From the NCBI RefSeq assembly GCF_007747795.1, contig NZ_CP036275.1, positions 7,246,001 through 7,310,000 on the forward strand: a stretch of DNA of 64,000 nucleotides. Reading direction: 5' to 3'. Of the stretch, positions 19,970 to 28,890 are shown in pieces. The position numbers and the translations under genes are program-made. The notes below the pieces were generated by a model. It saw only the letters and a program-made list of their open reading frames with translations. It was not told where the DNA came from and made no database searches. Origin of the DNA: Maioricimonas rarisocia. Lineage in GTDB: Bacteria; Planctomycetota; Planctomycetia; Planctomycetales; Planctomycetaceae. How positions within the stretch are numbered: the stretch's first letter is position 1; the number at the start of each line of letters is the position of its first letter.

Positions 19970-21844
19970 CTACTCAATCCGCTCCACCCGCACGTAGTAC
20001 GCGCCGCAGATCTCGTTGCCCGCCTCATCGACGAACCACGTCTGCAGCTCAACCGGGCCGGGCTGGAGCTTCGCCGTGAAGCGTACACTTTCCGATCCCT
20101 CCGGGGCTTCGGCCTTCTGTTCGTTGCCATCGATGCGGATACGTGCCGCATGAATTGGCAACGGCACGCCTTCCACATACACGCCGTCGGTCACGGGCGT
20201 TTCGGGAACGCCATCGGTGAGGGCCAGCCCCGACTCGGCCGGCCAACGCCGCAGCTCGAACGAGTACTCCCCCGGCTCGGCCACGTCGAGATGCCAGATG
20301 CCGTTCTTCAGATCGGCCCGGCGGACCTGCCGCTGCTGGTCCACGAACACATCCAGCCATTCACACGCGGTCAGCTGCATCGGGTTCTCCGCCTCGTCCC
20401 CAATGACGACCCGCTCGATGGTGCGGGCGTCGTCGCGGACACCCTCCCACCACCTGTCGAGATGCCTCCGCATCCGGGCAACGACTTCCGGATGCTCGTC
20501 AATCACGTTCCGGTCCTGATGTGGATCTTCCGCCAGGTTGTACAGCTGGGCATCGTGCAGCAGCCGCCACTGCTTCCACATCACGGCCGCCCCGTCGCGG
20601 CGGGGAGTCGCCCGGTTGGCGGGCGTCGGCTGTTTCGCCCGGGGCATGCGGCTGTAGTTGATGACCAGCATCCGGTCGGGCAGCTGCTTCTGCTCGCCGC
20701 GCAGCAGCCCGGCAAGGCTCGTTCCGTCCAGCGGGACGCGGAACGGGTGCTCGATGCCGCACAGATCCATCAGCGTCGGCAGCAGATCCTGCACGTGGGA
20801 CAGTTCGCCGATGTCCTGCGGGGGGAGCAGTTCACCGGCCGGCCAGCGGATGAAGCAGGGGACGCGGTGCCCACCTTCCCACAGCGTGACCTTGCCTCCC
20901 TTCATGCCGGCATTGAAGTACCGCGGCCCCATCGTGCTGCCGTTGTCGGTCAGAAAGACCACGATCGTGTTGTCGCGCAGGCCGCTCTGCTGCAGGAACG
21001 TTTCGAGCCGGCCCATGTTGTCGTCGATGTTGGCGATCATCGCGAGAAAGCTGACCAGCGCCTGCTGCTGCTCCGGGTTGAGCTTCGGGAGCTGATCGAG
21101 CTGCGCTTCGAGCGATTCGCGGATCGGTCCGCGGTATTCGTCCGGGACGAAGTGCGGCCAGTGGGCGGCGTTGAGCGGGATGTACGTCAGAAAGGGGCGT
21201 CCCTCTTCTGCGGTCGCCTTCATCCAGTCCATCGCTTCGCGGAAGAAGACGTCGGTACAGTATCCCTCGTACTCCTGCCGCTGGCCGTTGTGCGAATAGA
21301 CGTCATCGAAGTAGTCGTTGTCCCAGTAGTCCGGGACGGAATTGATGTGCGAGGAGGGGAACCAGATCGATTCGTGGAAGCCGCGGTCCTGCGGCCGGTA
21401 CGGGTAGTTGTCCCCCAGATGCCACTTGCCGAAGCTCCCGGTCCGGTAACCGGCCGAGGCAAACACGTCGGCCATCGTGGGGACATCCCGGCGGAGGAGC
21501 GTACGGCCGCTGCTGACGTTCATCGCCCGGTTGCGGAAGGCGTCGAGGCCGGTGAGCAGTTGTCCGCGCGTCGGCGTGCACATCGGCGCGACGTGGAAGT
21601 CGGTCAGCCGCAGACTCTCGTCTGCTAGCCGGTCGAGGTGCTTCGTTTCGATGACCGGATTGCCGTGGTACGACAGGTCGCCGTACCCCTGGTCATCGGT
21701 CATCACGACGATGACGTTCGGCCGCTCTGCACCTGCGACCGCAACCGGCCGGAGGGCGAACAGAATTGCAGCCAGTGCGATTGCCAGCGGCAGCAACAGA
21801 GTGCGGCCGGGGGAGACGGGTCGAACAGCGGTTCGAGCGTTCAT
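19970..21844 (-). CDS. Exported sulfatase at the end of the nucleoside/ribose operon
   Basis: A 624-residue protein with a signal peptide (residues ~12–39, ending near VAGA) and a sulfatase domain: metal site VVMTDDQGYGD and formylglycine motif CTPTRGQLLTG. A C-terminal extension of about 150 residues with β-like character follows. Its ATG overlaps the TGA of the upstream nucleoside hydrolase by four bases, so it is translationally coupled to the nucleoside/ribose genes. Its substrate is unknown. Coupling to nucleosidases hints at a sulfated nucleoside- or pentose-containing substrate, which is speculation. It differs clearly in sequence from the sulfatase at 15.4 kb. Confidence 0.9.
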   Translation of the reverse strand: MNARTAVRPVSPGRTLLLPLAIALAAILFALRPVAVAGAERPNVIVVMTDDQGYGDLSYHGNPVIETKHLDRLADESLRLTDFHVAPMCTPTRGQLLTGLDAFRNRAMNVSSGRTLLRRDVPTMADVFASAGYRTGSFGKWHLGDNYPYRPQDRGFHESIWFPSSHINSVPDYWDNDYFDDVYSHNGQRQEYEGYCTDVFFREAMDWMKATAEEGRPFLTYIPLNAAHWPHFVPDEYRGPIRESLEAQLDQLPKLNPEQQQALVSFLAMIANIDDNMGRLETFLQQSGLRDNTIVVFLTDNGSTMGPRYFNAGMKGGKVTLWEGGHRVPCFIRWPAGELLPPQDIGELSHVQDLLPTLMDLCGIEHPFRVPLDGTSLAGLLRGEQKQLPDRMLVINYSRMPRAKQPTPANRATPRRDGAAVMWKQWRLLHDAQLYNLAEDPHQDRNVIDEHPEVVARMRRHLDRWWEGVRDDARTIERVVIGDEAENPMQLTACEWLDVFVDQQRQVRRADLKNGIWHLDVAEPGEYSFELRRWPAESGLALTDGVPETPVTDGVYVEGVPLPIHAARIRIDGNEQKAEAPEGSESVRFTAKLQPGPVELQTWFVDEAGNEICGAYYVRVERIE

Positions 21845-22914
21845 GGCTGGTTCCCTTCGCGTTGCGTCATGTTTGCCGGAGGCTGGCTGACGAGCATCGT
21901 CAGAGCTTCACGCACCCGCACCTTCTGGGCATCGCTCATCACAAGGTACCGGTCCCGGCCGTTCTCTGCCGGCGTGAAATGCAGAAACCCGTCATCGTCG
22001 ACCGCCACCTTGCCCGTTTCTGACAGGTCGAAGTATCCCCGGTCGGGATGGACGGCATACAGCACGCTCGTCAGGTCCCATGTCGGCCTATCGTGGTTCG
22101 GTCCGCTGTGCAGCAGGTACGACTCTTTGACGATGTGATGCGGCACATAGTCGAAGTCGCGATGCACGCTGATGCGGGGATACGCCACGGCAATGCCGAT
22201 CTCGAAGCCGCTCCAGATGACGGGAACGTCGTCGGGCCAGTCGGCGGCCAGCTTCTGCATCGCGGGGATGCCGTTGATCACATTCGCTTCAAGGAAGTGA
22301 TCGTTGCCGCGGATTGGCTCGAACGCCCCGGCCATCACCGAGAGCAGCTTCACCTTTTTGCGGATCAGTGCCGGGCCGTCCAGGTCGGACCAGCGGTCTC
22401 CCTTCGTCTCCAGCAGACGGGCCAGGTTGGGCGCGATGCCGACCTGCACCAGCACGACCGAGTGATCGGGCTGCGCGGCGAGCGTTTTGCGGAGCAGGTC
22501 GACCGCATCGTACGCGTCTTCGTTCGACGTCAGATCGTGCGGATAGCGAAGCTGCCCGTTGTCGCGCGCATTGACCACGTCGAGGTACCTGCTTTCCCGC
22601 CGCTGTGCCTCCTGCGGGACACCGATCGGGATATCCGGCCTGCCGTAGAAGGTATTCACGGCATCGACGAACGGACCGGTCAGCGGGTTGATCTTTGAGA
22701 TCGTGACCGCAAGCAGTTCACATTCCCCCCGGTCAGTCATCGTGTGCAGCATCGCCAGCGCGAGCACGTCGTCGACGTCGCCGGTGATGTCGGTGTCGAA
22801 GATGATGCGCACCGGCTCGTCGGCCCGGGCGGCCGCAGGTCCGGCCAGGAGCATCAGGAGTGCCACGCCGGTGAATGCGGCGCGGAGCACGGCAGAAGGG
22901 AAGGTTCCGATCAT
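21841..22914 (-). CDS. Exported inosine-uridine-type nucleoside hydrolase, copy 1
   Basis: A 357-residue protein with a signal peptide (residues ~8–30, MLLAGPAAARA) and a nucleoside hydrolase fold. The Asp-rich Ca-binding N-terminal motif is FDTDITGDVDDVLAL; a downstream VLVQVGIAPNLARLL strand and a C-terminal RPTWDLTSVLYAV segment with the conserved Asp also match. It should cleave the N-glycosidic bond of nucleosides to ribose plus base. Classical members are cytosolic; the leader suggests envelope location here. The frame is open further upstream, but translation there is the shadow of the permease gene. It overlaps the permease stop and the sulfatase start by four bases each. Confidence 0.88.
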   Translation of the reverse strand: MIGTFPSAVLRAAFTGVALLMLLAGPAAARADEPVRIIFDTDITGDVDDVLALAMLHTMTDRGECELLAVTISKINPLTGPFVDAVNTFYGRPDIPIGVPQEAQRRESRYLDVVNARDNGQLRYPHDLTSNEDAYDAVDLLRKTLAAQPDHSVVLVQVGIAPNLARLLETKGDRWSDLDGPALIRKKVKLLSVMAGAFEPIRGNDHFLEANVINGIPAMQKLAADWPDDVPVIWSGFEIGIAVAYPRISVHRDFDYVPHHIVKESYLLHSGPNHDRPTWDLTSVLYAVHPDRGYFDLSETGKVAVDDDGFLHFTPAENGRDRYLVMSDAQKVRVREALTMLVSQPPANMTQREGNQP

Positions 22915-23945
22915 GATGTCTTTCGTCTGAGAAGCTTCTGGAAAATGTTGGCGAAACTGCCGCGGATGCGGTCGCGGAAGGCGTCGATCAGCACAGCGAC
23001 GACGATCACCGCGCCGGTCATCACCCGTTTGACCGGCTCCGACGCGCCCGCCTGGGCGAGGCCGGTCTGCAGGACCGCAATAATCAGCACGCCGAAGAAC
23101 GTGTTGATGACCGAGCCACGGCCACCCATCAGGCTCGTTCCGCCGATGACGGCAGCAGCAATGGCGGCCAGTTCGAGACCGACGGCGGCATTGGGGTCGG
23201 CCGACGAGAGCCGGCTGGCCTGCATCAGTCCCCCGAGGCCGCACATCAGTCCGGAGATGCCGAAGACGGCGATCCGCACCGGACGTGAGTCGACGCCCGA
23301 CATCCGCAGGGCACTTTCGTTCGCACCGCTGGCGATGCAGTACCGGCCGAAGACCGTGCGGGTCAGCAGAAACTGGCCGGCAAGCACCACCCCGACCGCG
23401 ATGAGAAACGCGGGCGAGACCTTGAGCACGCCGAGCGGTTCGCCGATTCCTTCTATCGCCGAGCCGATGTAGCGCGTCTGCGAATCGGTGATCAGGTAGG
23501 CGCCGCCGCGAGCCACTTCGAGCATGCCGAGCGTGACGATAAACGCCGGAATGCCGGCCCCCACCGAGATGACGCCGCTGACAAGACCGGTAGCGGTACC
23601 CGTCGCCAGGCAGGCAATCACGCCGGCCCACAGCGGCCATTCCCAGTCGACCATCACGACCCCGAGCACTGCCGCCGAGAGTGCCAGCAGCGAACCGACC
23701 GAAAGATCGATGCCGCCGATGATCAGCACCAGCGTCATGCCGACGGCAATGACGGTGAGGTCGGGGATCTGGTTGGCGATCGTCGTCAACGTGCGGAGCG
23801 AGAGGAAGTGATCGCTCAGACTGCTGAAGATCGCCACCAGCAGCACCAGTGCTCCCAGCAGGCCGGCGTAATCAACCAGCCGCATCCAGAGCGATGCACG
23901 GCCCGAAACCGGTGCTGTCGCCGGGGGAGGGGAGGGCTTACTCAT
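22911..23945 (-). CDS. rbsC: Ribose-type ABC transporter permease
   Basis: A 344-residue polytopic protein of the RbsC/BPD_transp_2 family with about eight to ten membrane helices. The signature GIDLSVGSLLALSA lies near residue 80 and the EAA-like region AVIGGTSLMGGRGSV near residue 270. It would form the membrane pore for sugar uptake with the binding protein encoded just upstream (37-base gap). No ATPase gene is present in this operon. It probably borrows an ATPase, perhaps from the complete system at 41.7–45.5 kb. It is coupled to the downstream nucleoside hydrolase by a 4-base overlap. Confidence 0.9.
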   Translation of the reverse strand: MSKPSPPPATAPVSGRASLWMRLVDYAGLLGALVLLVAIFSSLSDHFLSLRTLTTIANQIPDLTVIAVGMTLVLIIGGIDLSVGSLLALSAAVLGVVMVDWEWPLWAGVIACLATGTATGLVSGVISVGAGIPAFIVTLGMLEVARGGAYLITDSQTRYIGSAIEGIGEPLGVLKVSPAFLIAVGVVLAGQFLLTRTVFGRYCIASGANESALRMSGVDSRPVRIAVFGISGLMCGLGGLMQASRLSSADPNAAVGLELAAIAAAVIGGTSLMGGRGSVINTFFGVLIIAVLQTGLAQAGASEPVKRVMTGAVIVVAVLIDAFRDRIRGSFANIFQKLLRRKTS

Positions 23946-23982
23946 GCCGTCCCCTTTCGCAGTCCTCGCTTGCAGGCCATCG

Positions 23983-24957
23983 TCACTGCAGGTCCTCCGC
24001 GGTGATCAGGTCGACCGGGGTTTCCCGGTCTTCGACGGTCGCCTCGGGATCGGCCAGCAGCTTGAGGGCGTACTCGATCCCGTAGACGGCCAGCTGGTCT
24101 CCATGCTGGTCGGCGGTCGCGAGGATGCGTCCCTCGCGGATCGCTTCCTGCACGGCGGAGATGTTGTCGAAGCCGATGATCTCGACTTCGCCGGTCCGGC
24201 CGGCTGCTTTGACGGCCGCCATCGCTCCCAGTGCCATGCTGTCGTTGCAGGCAAGAATCGCCTTGATGTCGGGATGCTCGCTGAGCATCGAGGAGGCAAT
24301 CTGGTTTGCCTGGCTCATCTCCCACTGGGCCGACTGCGAATCGACAATCTCGATGCCGGCCCCCTGCATGGCGTCTTCGAAACCGAGCCGCCGCTGCTGA
24401 CCGTTAAACGACGTGCGGATCCCTTCGAGCACGACGACGTGGTCTCCCTGCTCGAGCTGGCCTGCAAGGTGGTCGGCCACCTTGCGGGCACCTTCGCGGT
24501 TGTCGGGACCGACGAAAGGAACGTTCGTTCCCTGGTCGGCGAGGACGTCGGAATCGAGTCGGTTGTCGATGTTGATGACGACAATCCCCTCGTCCTGCGC
24601 CCGCTTGAGCACGGGAACGAGCGCCTTCGAGTCGGCCGGAGCAATGACGATCGCGTCGACGCCGCTGGCAACCATCTCTTCCACCAGCGCCACCTGTCGG
24701 GCCAGATCCCGTTCGTCCTTGATGCCGTTTACGGTGAGCTGGTACTCGTCGGCATGTTCCTGCTGATGCTGCTCGGCCCCGTCCGCCATCGTCGAGAAGA
24801 ACTCGTTGGCGAGCGACTTCATGATGAGGGCGACGTGCGGCTTGCCGTCGCTGCCAGCCGGCTGGGAATCGGCTGCCGGTTCGGAATCACCACCGCCGCA
24901 ACCGACCGCGATCGCAGCCAGCGACAGCCCGCAACAGAGAGAGAGAAAGGTACGCAC
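23983..24957 (-). CDS. rbsB: Ribose-type ABC transporter substrate-binding lipoprotein
   Basis: A 324-residue Peripla_BP_4 protein. A lipoprotein signal with lipobox-like AIAVGC at residues ~15–20 is followed by a Gly/Asp/Ser linker. The two-lobe sugar-binding fold follows (VALIMKSLANEFFSTM, DAIVIAPADS, GFDNISAVQEAI). GTG 24957 is chosen since it places the lipobox properly; upstream in-frame translation to ATG 25200 overlaps ribokinase and is not signal-like. It sits between ribokinase and permease, so ribose or another pentose is the likely ligand. The exact sugar cannot be told from sequence. Confidence 0.88.
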   Translation of the reverse strand: MRTFLSLCCGLSLAAIAVGCGGGDSEPAADSQPAGSDGKPHVALIMKSLANEFFSTMADGAEQHQQEHADEYQLTVNGIKDERDLARQVALVEEMVASGVDAIVIAPADSKALVPVLKRAQDEGIVVINIDNRLDSDVLADQGTNVPFVGPDNREGARKVADHLAGQLEQGDHVVVLEGIRTSFNGQQRRLGFEDAMQGAGIEIVDSQSAQWEMSQANQIASSMLSEHPDIKAILACNDSMALGAMAAVKAAGRTGEVEIIGFDNISAVQEAIREGRILATADQHGDQLAVYGIEYALKLLADPEATVEDRETPVDLITAEDLQ

Positions 24958-24970
24958 GGGTCGACTCCGG

Positions 24971-25936
24971 TTATTCGGAAGGAGGCTGAGTGGGATCTGC
25001 CATGAGCTGTTCGACATCATTGCGGGTCGGCATGCCGGGCTGGGCACCATGTCGTGAAGCAGCGATCGCACCGGCCGCGTTGGCAAAGCGGATCGCCTCT
25101 GGAACGTCGGTTCCTTCTGCCAGTCGCAGTGCGAGTGCCCCGGCAAACGCGTCGCCGGCAGCGGTAGTATCGACCGCCGTACAGGGAAACGCCGGCACAC
25201 GAACCGATTGCCCGTCGCGCTGGTGGAGCAGCGCCCCGCGGTCTCCCAGGGTGATGATCACTTCGGCACCGCTGATCTCCGCCAGTCGCCGAGCGGCCGC
25301 CTGCAGATCGTCGTCCGACTCGACCGGCAGGCCGTTGAGTGCTGCCGCTTCCGATTCGTTCGGACAGAGCAGGTCAACGGCGAGCAGTCCCTCGGGAACT
25401 GCTGTCGGCGCGGGAGCCGGGTCGAGAATCACCCGTGTCCCTGCCGCACGAGCGATCTGACTGGCGGCGATGACCGTTTCGGTCGGCACTTCGAGCTGCA
25501 GCAGCAGGACGTCGGCCGCTTCGATCACGTCGGAGGCTGCTCGAACGTCCTCGACAGAAAGCCGCCCGTTGGCTCCCGGCACGACGGTGATCGCATTCTC
25601 GCCGCTCGTCTCGACCGCGACGATCGCCAGACCGCTGCTGCAATCGGGCGTGCGGGCAACATGACCGACGTGGATCCCCTCCGCCTGCAGGCTGCCCAGC
25701 AACGTCTCACCGAAGCCATCACTGCCGACGCGGCCGACCATCGAGACCGATGCTCCCAGACGCGCCGCAGCAACCGCCTGGTTCGCCCCCTTCCCGCCGG
25801 AGACCTCCCGAGCATCGAGCCCGATGATGGTTTCCCCCGGACGGGGCAGCCGCTCGCAGCGAACGACGAGATCCATGTTGATCGAACCGACGACGGCGAT
25901 GCGCGGCGACGGCCCGGCAGTCTGGTCGGTTGTCAT
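24971..25936 (-). CDS. rbsK: Ribokinase (PfkB family)
   Basis: A 321-residue PfkB carbohydrate kinase. Signature one is the Gly-rich GGKGANQAVAAARLG segment (residues ~48–62). Signature two contains the anion-hole and catalytic base in DTTAAGDAFAGAL (residues ~260–272). The N-terminal VVGSINMDLVVRCERLPRPGET pattern is typical of RbsK. It phosphorylates D-ribose to ribose 5-phosphate. The ribose would come from the exported nucleoside hydrolases and the binding-protein transporter encoded alongside. Its start overlaps the stop of the upstream nucleoside hydrolase by four bases, and the binding-protein gene follows after 13 bases. Confidence 0.92.
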   Translation of the reverse strand: MTTDQTAGPSPRIAVVGSINMDLVVRCERLPRPGETIIGLDAREVSGGKGANQAVAAARLGASVSMVGRVGSDGFGETLLGSLQAEGIHVGHVARTPDCSSGLAIVAVETSGENAITVVPGANGRLSVEDVRAASDVIEAADVLLLQLEVPTETVIAASQIARAAGTRVILDPAPAPTAVPEGLLAVDLLCPNESEAAALNGLPVESDDDLQAAARRLAEISGAEVIITLGDRGALLHQRDGQSVRVPAFPCTAVDTTAAGDAFAGALALRLAEGTDVPEAIRFANAAGAIAASRHGAQPGMPTRNDVEQLMADPTQPPSE

Positions 25937-26985
25937 TGGTCGTTCTTTGCAGACGAGTTGTGCACGGGCGGCTGAGAGGCCAGCTGAACCTGCACTTCGG
26001 TCACGCGGATCTTCTGCTCGGGCGAAGCGATCAGGTAACGGTGCGGTCCCCCTTCCTGCGCTTCGAAGGTCGTCACCCCCTTGTCGTCGATGGTGACGCG
26101 ACCTTCAGGTGACAGATCGAAATAGCCACGATCCGGGCGGATCCCGTACAGCACGCTTGTGAGATCCCAGGTCGGGCGGTTGTGCGGCGGCGGGATGTAG
26201 AGGTGGTACGCCTCGGCCAGCGGATGATGCTCGACGTAGTCATAGTCCTTCAGAATGCTCTCTGAAGGATACGGAATCGACAGCCCGATCTCGTAACCGC
26301 TGAAGATGACCGGCGTTGGCCATTCCTCCGCCAGCTTCTGTGCCGACGGAATGTCCTTGATGACGTTGTACTCGGGATGGATCTTGCCTTTGATCAGCTC
26401 GAACGCCCCGGCCATGATCGACAGCAGCCGCACCTTCTTCGCAACCAGTTCGCGGCCGGAAAGGGGGCTGACGTCGTCCGGTTTCGAATCGAGCAGGCGG
26501 GCGAAGTTCGTGGAGAACCCGACCTGCGCCATCACGACGGTGCCATCCTCTTCGCCGGCCAGCGCCTTGCGGAGCACGGTCACGGCATCGGGGGCATCGG
26601 CACCGCTCATCAGGTCGTGCGGGTAGCGGAGCTGACCGTCGTCTTTCTGGTCGGCAAGGATGTTAAAGCGGCCGGTTGCCGGCGTCACACCGTCGCGAAC
26701 GACACCGATCGGCACATCGCCCCGGCCGTAGAACGTGTTGACGGCATCGACGAAGGGTGCGGCCAGTTCGTGGTCCTTGGTGACCGTCACCGCCAGCAGG
26801 CGGCATTCGCCGCGGGCTTCGAGCGCATGAATCATCCCCAGCGCCAGCACGTCGTCGACGTCGTTGCCGATGTCAGTGTCGAAGATGAAGGGGACCGGCT
26901 CGTCGGCCGCAGTCTGAGCCGCTGCGTCTCGATGGGTGGCACACATGGCGATTACCGCCAGCAAAGTGAGAAACGAAACACGCAT
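25933..26985 (-). CDS. Exported inosine-uridine-type nucleoside hydrolase, copy 2
   Basis: A 350-residue paralogue of the hydrolase at 21.8–22.9 kb, with a signal peptide (residues ~4–24, ending near AAAQ). It has the Asp cluster FDTDIGNDVDDVLALGM, the DAVNTFYGRGDVPIG segment and the C-terminal RPTWDLTSVLYGIRPDRGYFDLS stretch shared with copy 1. The two differ along their length, so the duplication is old and specificities may differ (purine versus pyrimidine nucleosides, for instance). It is the first structural gene after the LacI regulator, 24 bases downstream. Catalysis is inferred from family; location from the leader. Confidence 0.88.
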   Translation of the reverse strand: MRVSFLTLLAVIAMCATHRDAAAQTAADEPVPFIFDTDIGNDVDDVLALGMIHALEARGECRLLAVTVTKDHELAAPFVDAVNTFYGRGDVPIGVVRDGVTPATGRFNILADQKDDGQLRYPHDLMSGADAPDAVTVLRKALAGEEDGTVVMAQVGFSTNFARLLDSKPDDVSPLSGRELVAKKVRLLSIMAGAFELIKGKIHPEYNVIKDIPSAQKLAEEWPTPVIFSGYEIGLSIPYPSESILKDYDYVEHHPLAEAYHLYIPPPHNRPTWDLTSVLYGIRPDRGYFDLSPEGRVTIDDKGVTTFEAQEGGPHRYLIASPEQKIRVTEVQVQLASQPPVHNSSAKNDQ

Positions 26986-27009
26986 GAAAACATCTCCCGC
27001 AAGGGCCGT

Positions 27010-28035
27010 TCAGGCCCGAGTACCGATTGATGCGCGGAGGACGAACTCCGCGGGAATCCGGTGCATCCGGCGGCGAGGCCGGCGCCCGGTCTGAATCTGT
27101 TCGATGAGCAGCCCTGCCGCGGTCCTGCCGATCCGTGAAACATCCTGCCGAACCGTGCTCAGCGGCGCCGCGAGAAAGCCTGCAAACGGATGATCGTCAA
27201 ACGTGACCAGCGACAGGTCATCCGGCACAGACAGTTTGCGTTCCTGGAGGGCCCGCAGTGCCCCCAGGGCAATCTGGTTACTGAACGTGAACAGGGCCGA
27301 TACGTCAGGTACGTCGTTCAGCAGCGCATGACAGGCGTCGTAGCCCGACTGCTCACTGAAGCGGTCTCCCCGCACGAGGCGTCGTGAGAACGGCAGCCCC
27401 GCTTCGCGGAGAGCATCGCGACAGCCGGCCACTCGCTCTTCGTTGGGGAGGGTGCCGGGCCGCCCCTGCAGGCAGCCGATTGTCCGGTGTCCGCGTTCGA
27501 TGAGGGTCCGGGCCACTTCGCGGGCGCCGGCCCGATGATCGGTGGTGACGGTCGTCAGCCGCACGTCGGGAAAGCCACGGTCGACCAGGACGGCGGGGAC
27601 ATTCGACACCGCCACCTGCTTCAGATGCTCTCCCTCGTCGCCGACCGGGCAGATGACGAGCCCTTCCACCTGCCGGGCCTGCAGCTTGTCCAGCAGTGTG
27701 ACTTCGTTCGATGTTGTTTCGCGGCTGTCGGCCAGCAGGACGGAGAGTCCATGTGCGTCGGCCGCGGCGGTCACTTCGCGGGCCACAGCAGAGAAGAACG
27801 GATTGGCCACGTCGGGGACAAGCACACCGAGCAGGCCGCTCTTCTGCGAGCGGAGCGAACGGGCGACGTGACTCGGGCGGAACCCGAGCCGGTCGGCCGC
27901 ACTGCGGACGGAGCGCTCGGTCTGCTGGCTGATGCGGTACTGCTGCGCTTTGCCGGCCAGAGCGCGGGACGCGGTCGAGACGCTGACGCCAGCCGCATCT
28001 GCCACGTGCCGCAATGTCACTGCGCCAGCCGTCAT
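27010..28035 (-). CDS. LacI-family transcriptional regulator of the nucleoside/ribose operon
   Basis: A 341-residue protein. The N-terminal LacI helix-turn-helix (TLRHVADAAGVSVSTASRAL, residues ~6–25) and hinge (HVARSLRSQKSG) are followed by a periplasmic-binding-protein-like sensor domain (LLGVLVPDVANPFFSAVAREV). RbsR/PurR-like members bind sugars or bases. ATG 28035 is chosen because the helix-turn-helix follows directly; upstream codons to 28080 run through the operator. It heads the operon, with a LacI-type palindrome 40 bases upstream of its own start. It therefore probably represses itself and the whole operon until ribose, a nucleoside or a phosphorylated derivative is present. Confidence 0.9.
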   Translation of the reverse strand: MTAGAVTLRHVADAAGVSVSTASRALAGKAQQYRISQQTERSVRSAADRLGFRPSHVARSLRSQKSGLLGVLVPDVANPFFSAVAREVTAAADAHGLSVLLADSRETTSNEVTLLDKLQARQVEGLVICPVGDEGEHLKQVAVSNVPAVLVDRGFPDVRLTTVTTDHRAGAREVARTLIERGHRTIGCLQGRPGTLPNEERVAGCRDALREAGLPFSRRLVRGDRFSEQSGYDACHALLNDVPDVSALFTFSNQIALGALRALQERKLSVPDDLSLVTFDDHPFAGFLAAPLSTVRQDVSRIGRTAAGLLIEQIQTGRRPRRRMHRIPAEFVLRASIGTRA

Positions 28036-28074
28036 CGGGTCCGCCTGCGGAAGGAGTGTGCGTGAAGAGGGTGA

Positions 28075-28090
28075 GCACAAACGATTGTGC
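28075..28090. promoter_or_regulatory. LacI-family operator candidate
   Basis: GCACAAACGATTGTGC is a 16-bp palindrome with central CG and only one mismatched pair, the general shape of LacI/PurR/RbsR operators. It lies just downstream of the promoter candidate and upstream of the lacI-family gene. Confidence 0.6.
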
Positions 28091-28092
28091 AG

Positions 28093-28121
28093 AGGCTATC
28101 GCGCGGGGATGGGGGATTCAA
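28093..28121 (-). promoter_or_regulatory. Promoter candidate for the nucleoside/ribose operon
   Basis: On the minus strand TTGAAT (28116–28121), 17-base spacer, TAGCCT (28093–28098). The operator palindrome begins two bases past the −10, where a repressor would block initiation. The hexamers are only partial matches to the sigma-70 consensus. Confidence 0.4.
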
Positions 28122-28890
28122 GCGGGAGGGAGGCCAGGCGTCGGGGTGGCCCGTCGTGGTAGGCTGGGACTGGTCCCAGCATCAATCCAGGAGCCAACGG
28201 CCGCGCGGTCATGGCTGTACGAAGCCACGGTTTTCGATCCGGCGAGCCCGGTGCGTGAGCACCGGGATCAAGACGCCGCCGGTGGTTGGCGTACGACGAG
28301 CCGCGACCGTGAGGGAGCGGAAGGGGGAAACCACGGAGCTGTCATGACGGTGCGTCGCCCCGGAGGATGAAAATCATCGCGGGGTGCCATGCAACGCCGC
28401 GCAGCGGAGTGGCCATGCGGCATGCCTGCCCTTTGAGGCAAGCATGAACGTCGAACGACGTTCGCACTGCTGGACAAAGCCAGCAGTAGCACCCATGGAG
28501 CCCCCGGAACGATTCCACGGGGCACCAGCGTCTATTTTCATAGGAGACACTGAGACACGGAGCAAGACCAGGCGAGCTTGGTGCGTGAGCACCGGGGGAA
28601 TCGACGCATCATTGATGTAGCGACATCAGCACGACGCGGATGTGTGTGCTTCGACAGAACATTCACTCTGGCGGCAAGTCCACAGTGCCCCCGCAAAGAC
28701 GGGAAAGAGGGGCAGGACATTCGAAACGTATCACAGAGCCTCCTGCGGCTGCGCCGCACCGGTCTGAAGACCGTTGCCACCCTGACGATGATGGCCCCAG
28801 AGTGGCCATGCGGTCTCTTCAAGCCTCGAGCCTCCCGAACCACGCCCGTCACTTCGCTGCGCTCCGTTCCAGGCGTGCCACCCGCCGAGC
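28122..28890. repeat. Intergenic repeat island, no convincing gene
   Basis: The stretch holds repeat modules shared with other gaps: GGCTGGGAC–GGTCCCAGC hairpin (~28162–28179), two GCGAGC–GTGAGCACC hairpins (~28241–28266 and ~28571–28597), a GAGCCGCGACCGTGAGGGA block (~28299–28317), a GACGGTGCGTCGCCCCGGAG block (~28347–28366), and CCACGCCCGTCACTTCGCTG (~28841–28860). Open frames here are short and lack ribosome-binding sites or recognisable domains. Confidence 0.7.

Noticed and set aside
20150-21628. 492-codon plus-strand frame opposite the sulfatase
   Set aside because: Shadow of the sulfatase, which has an intact catalytic motif and signal peptide.
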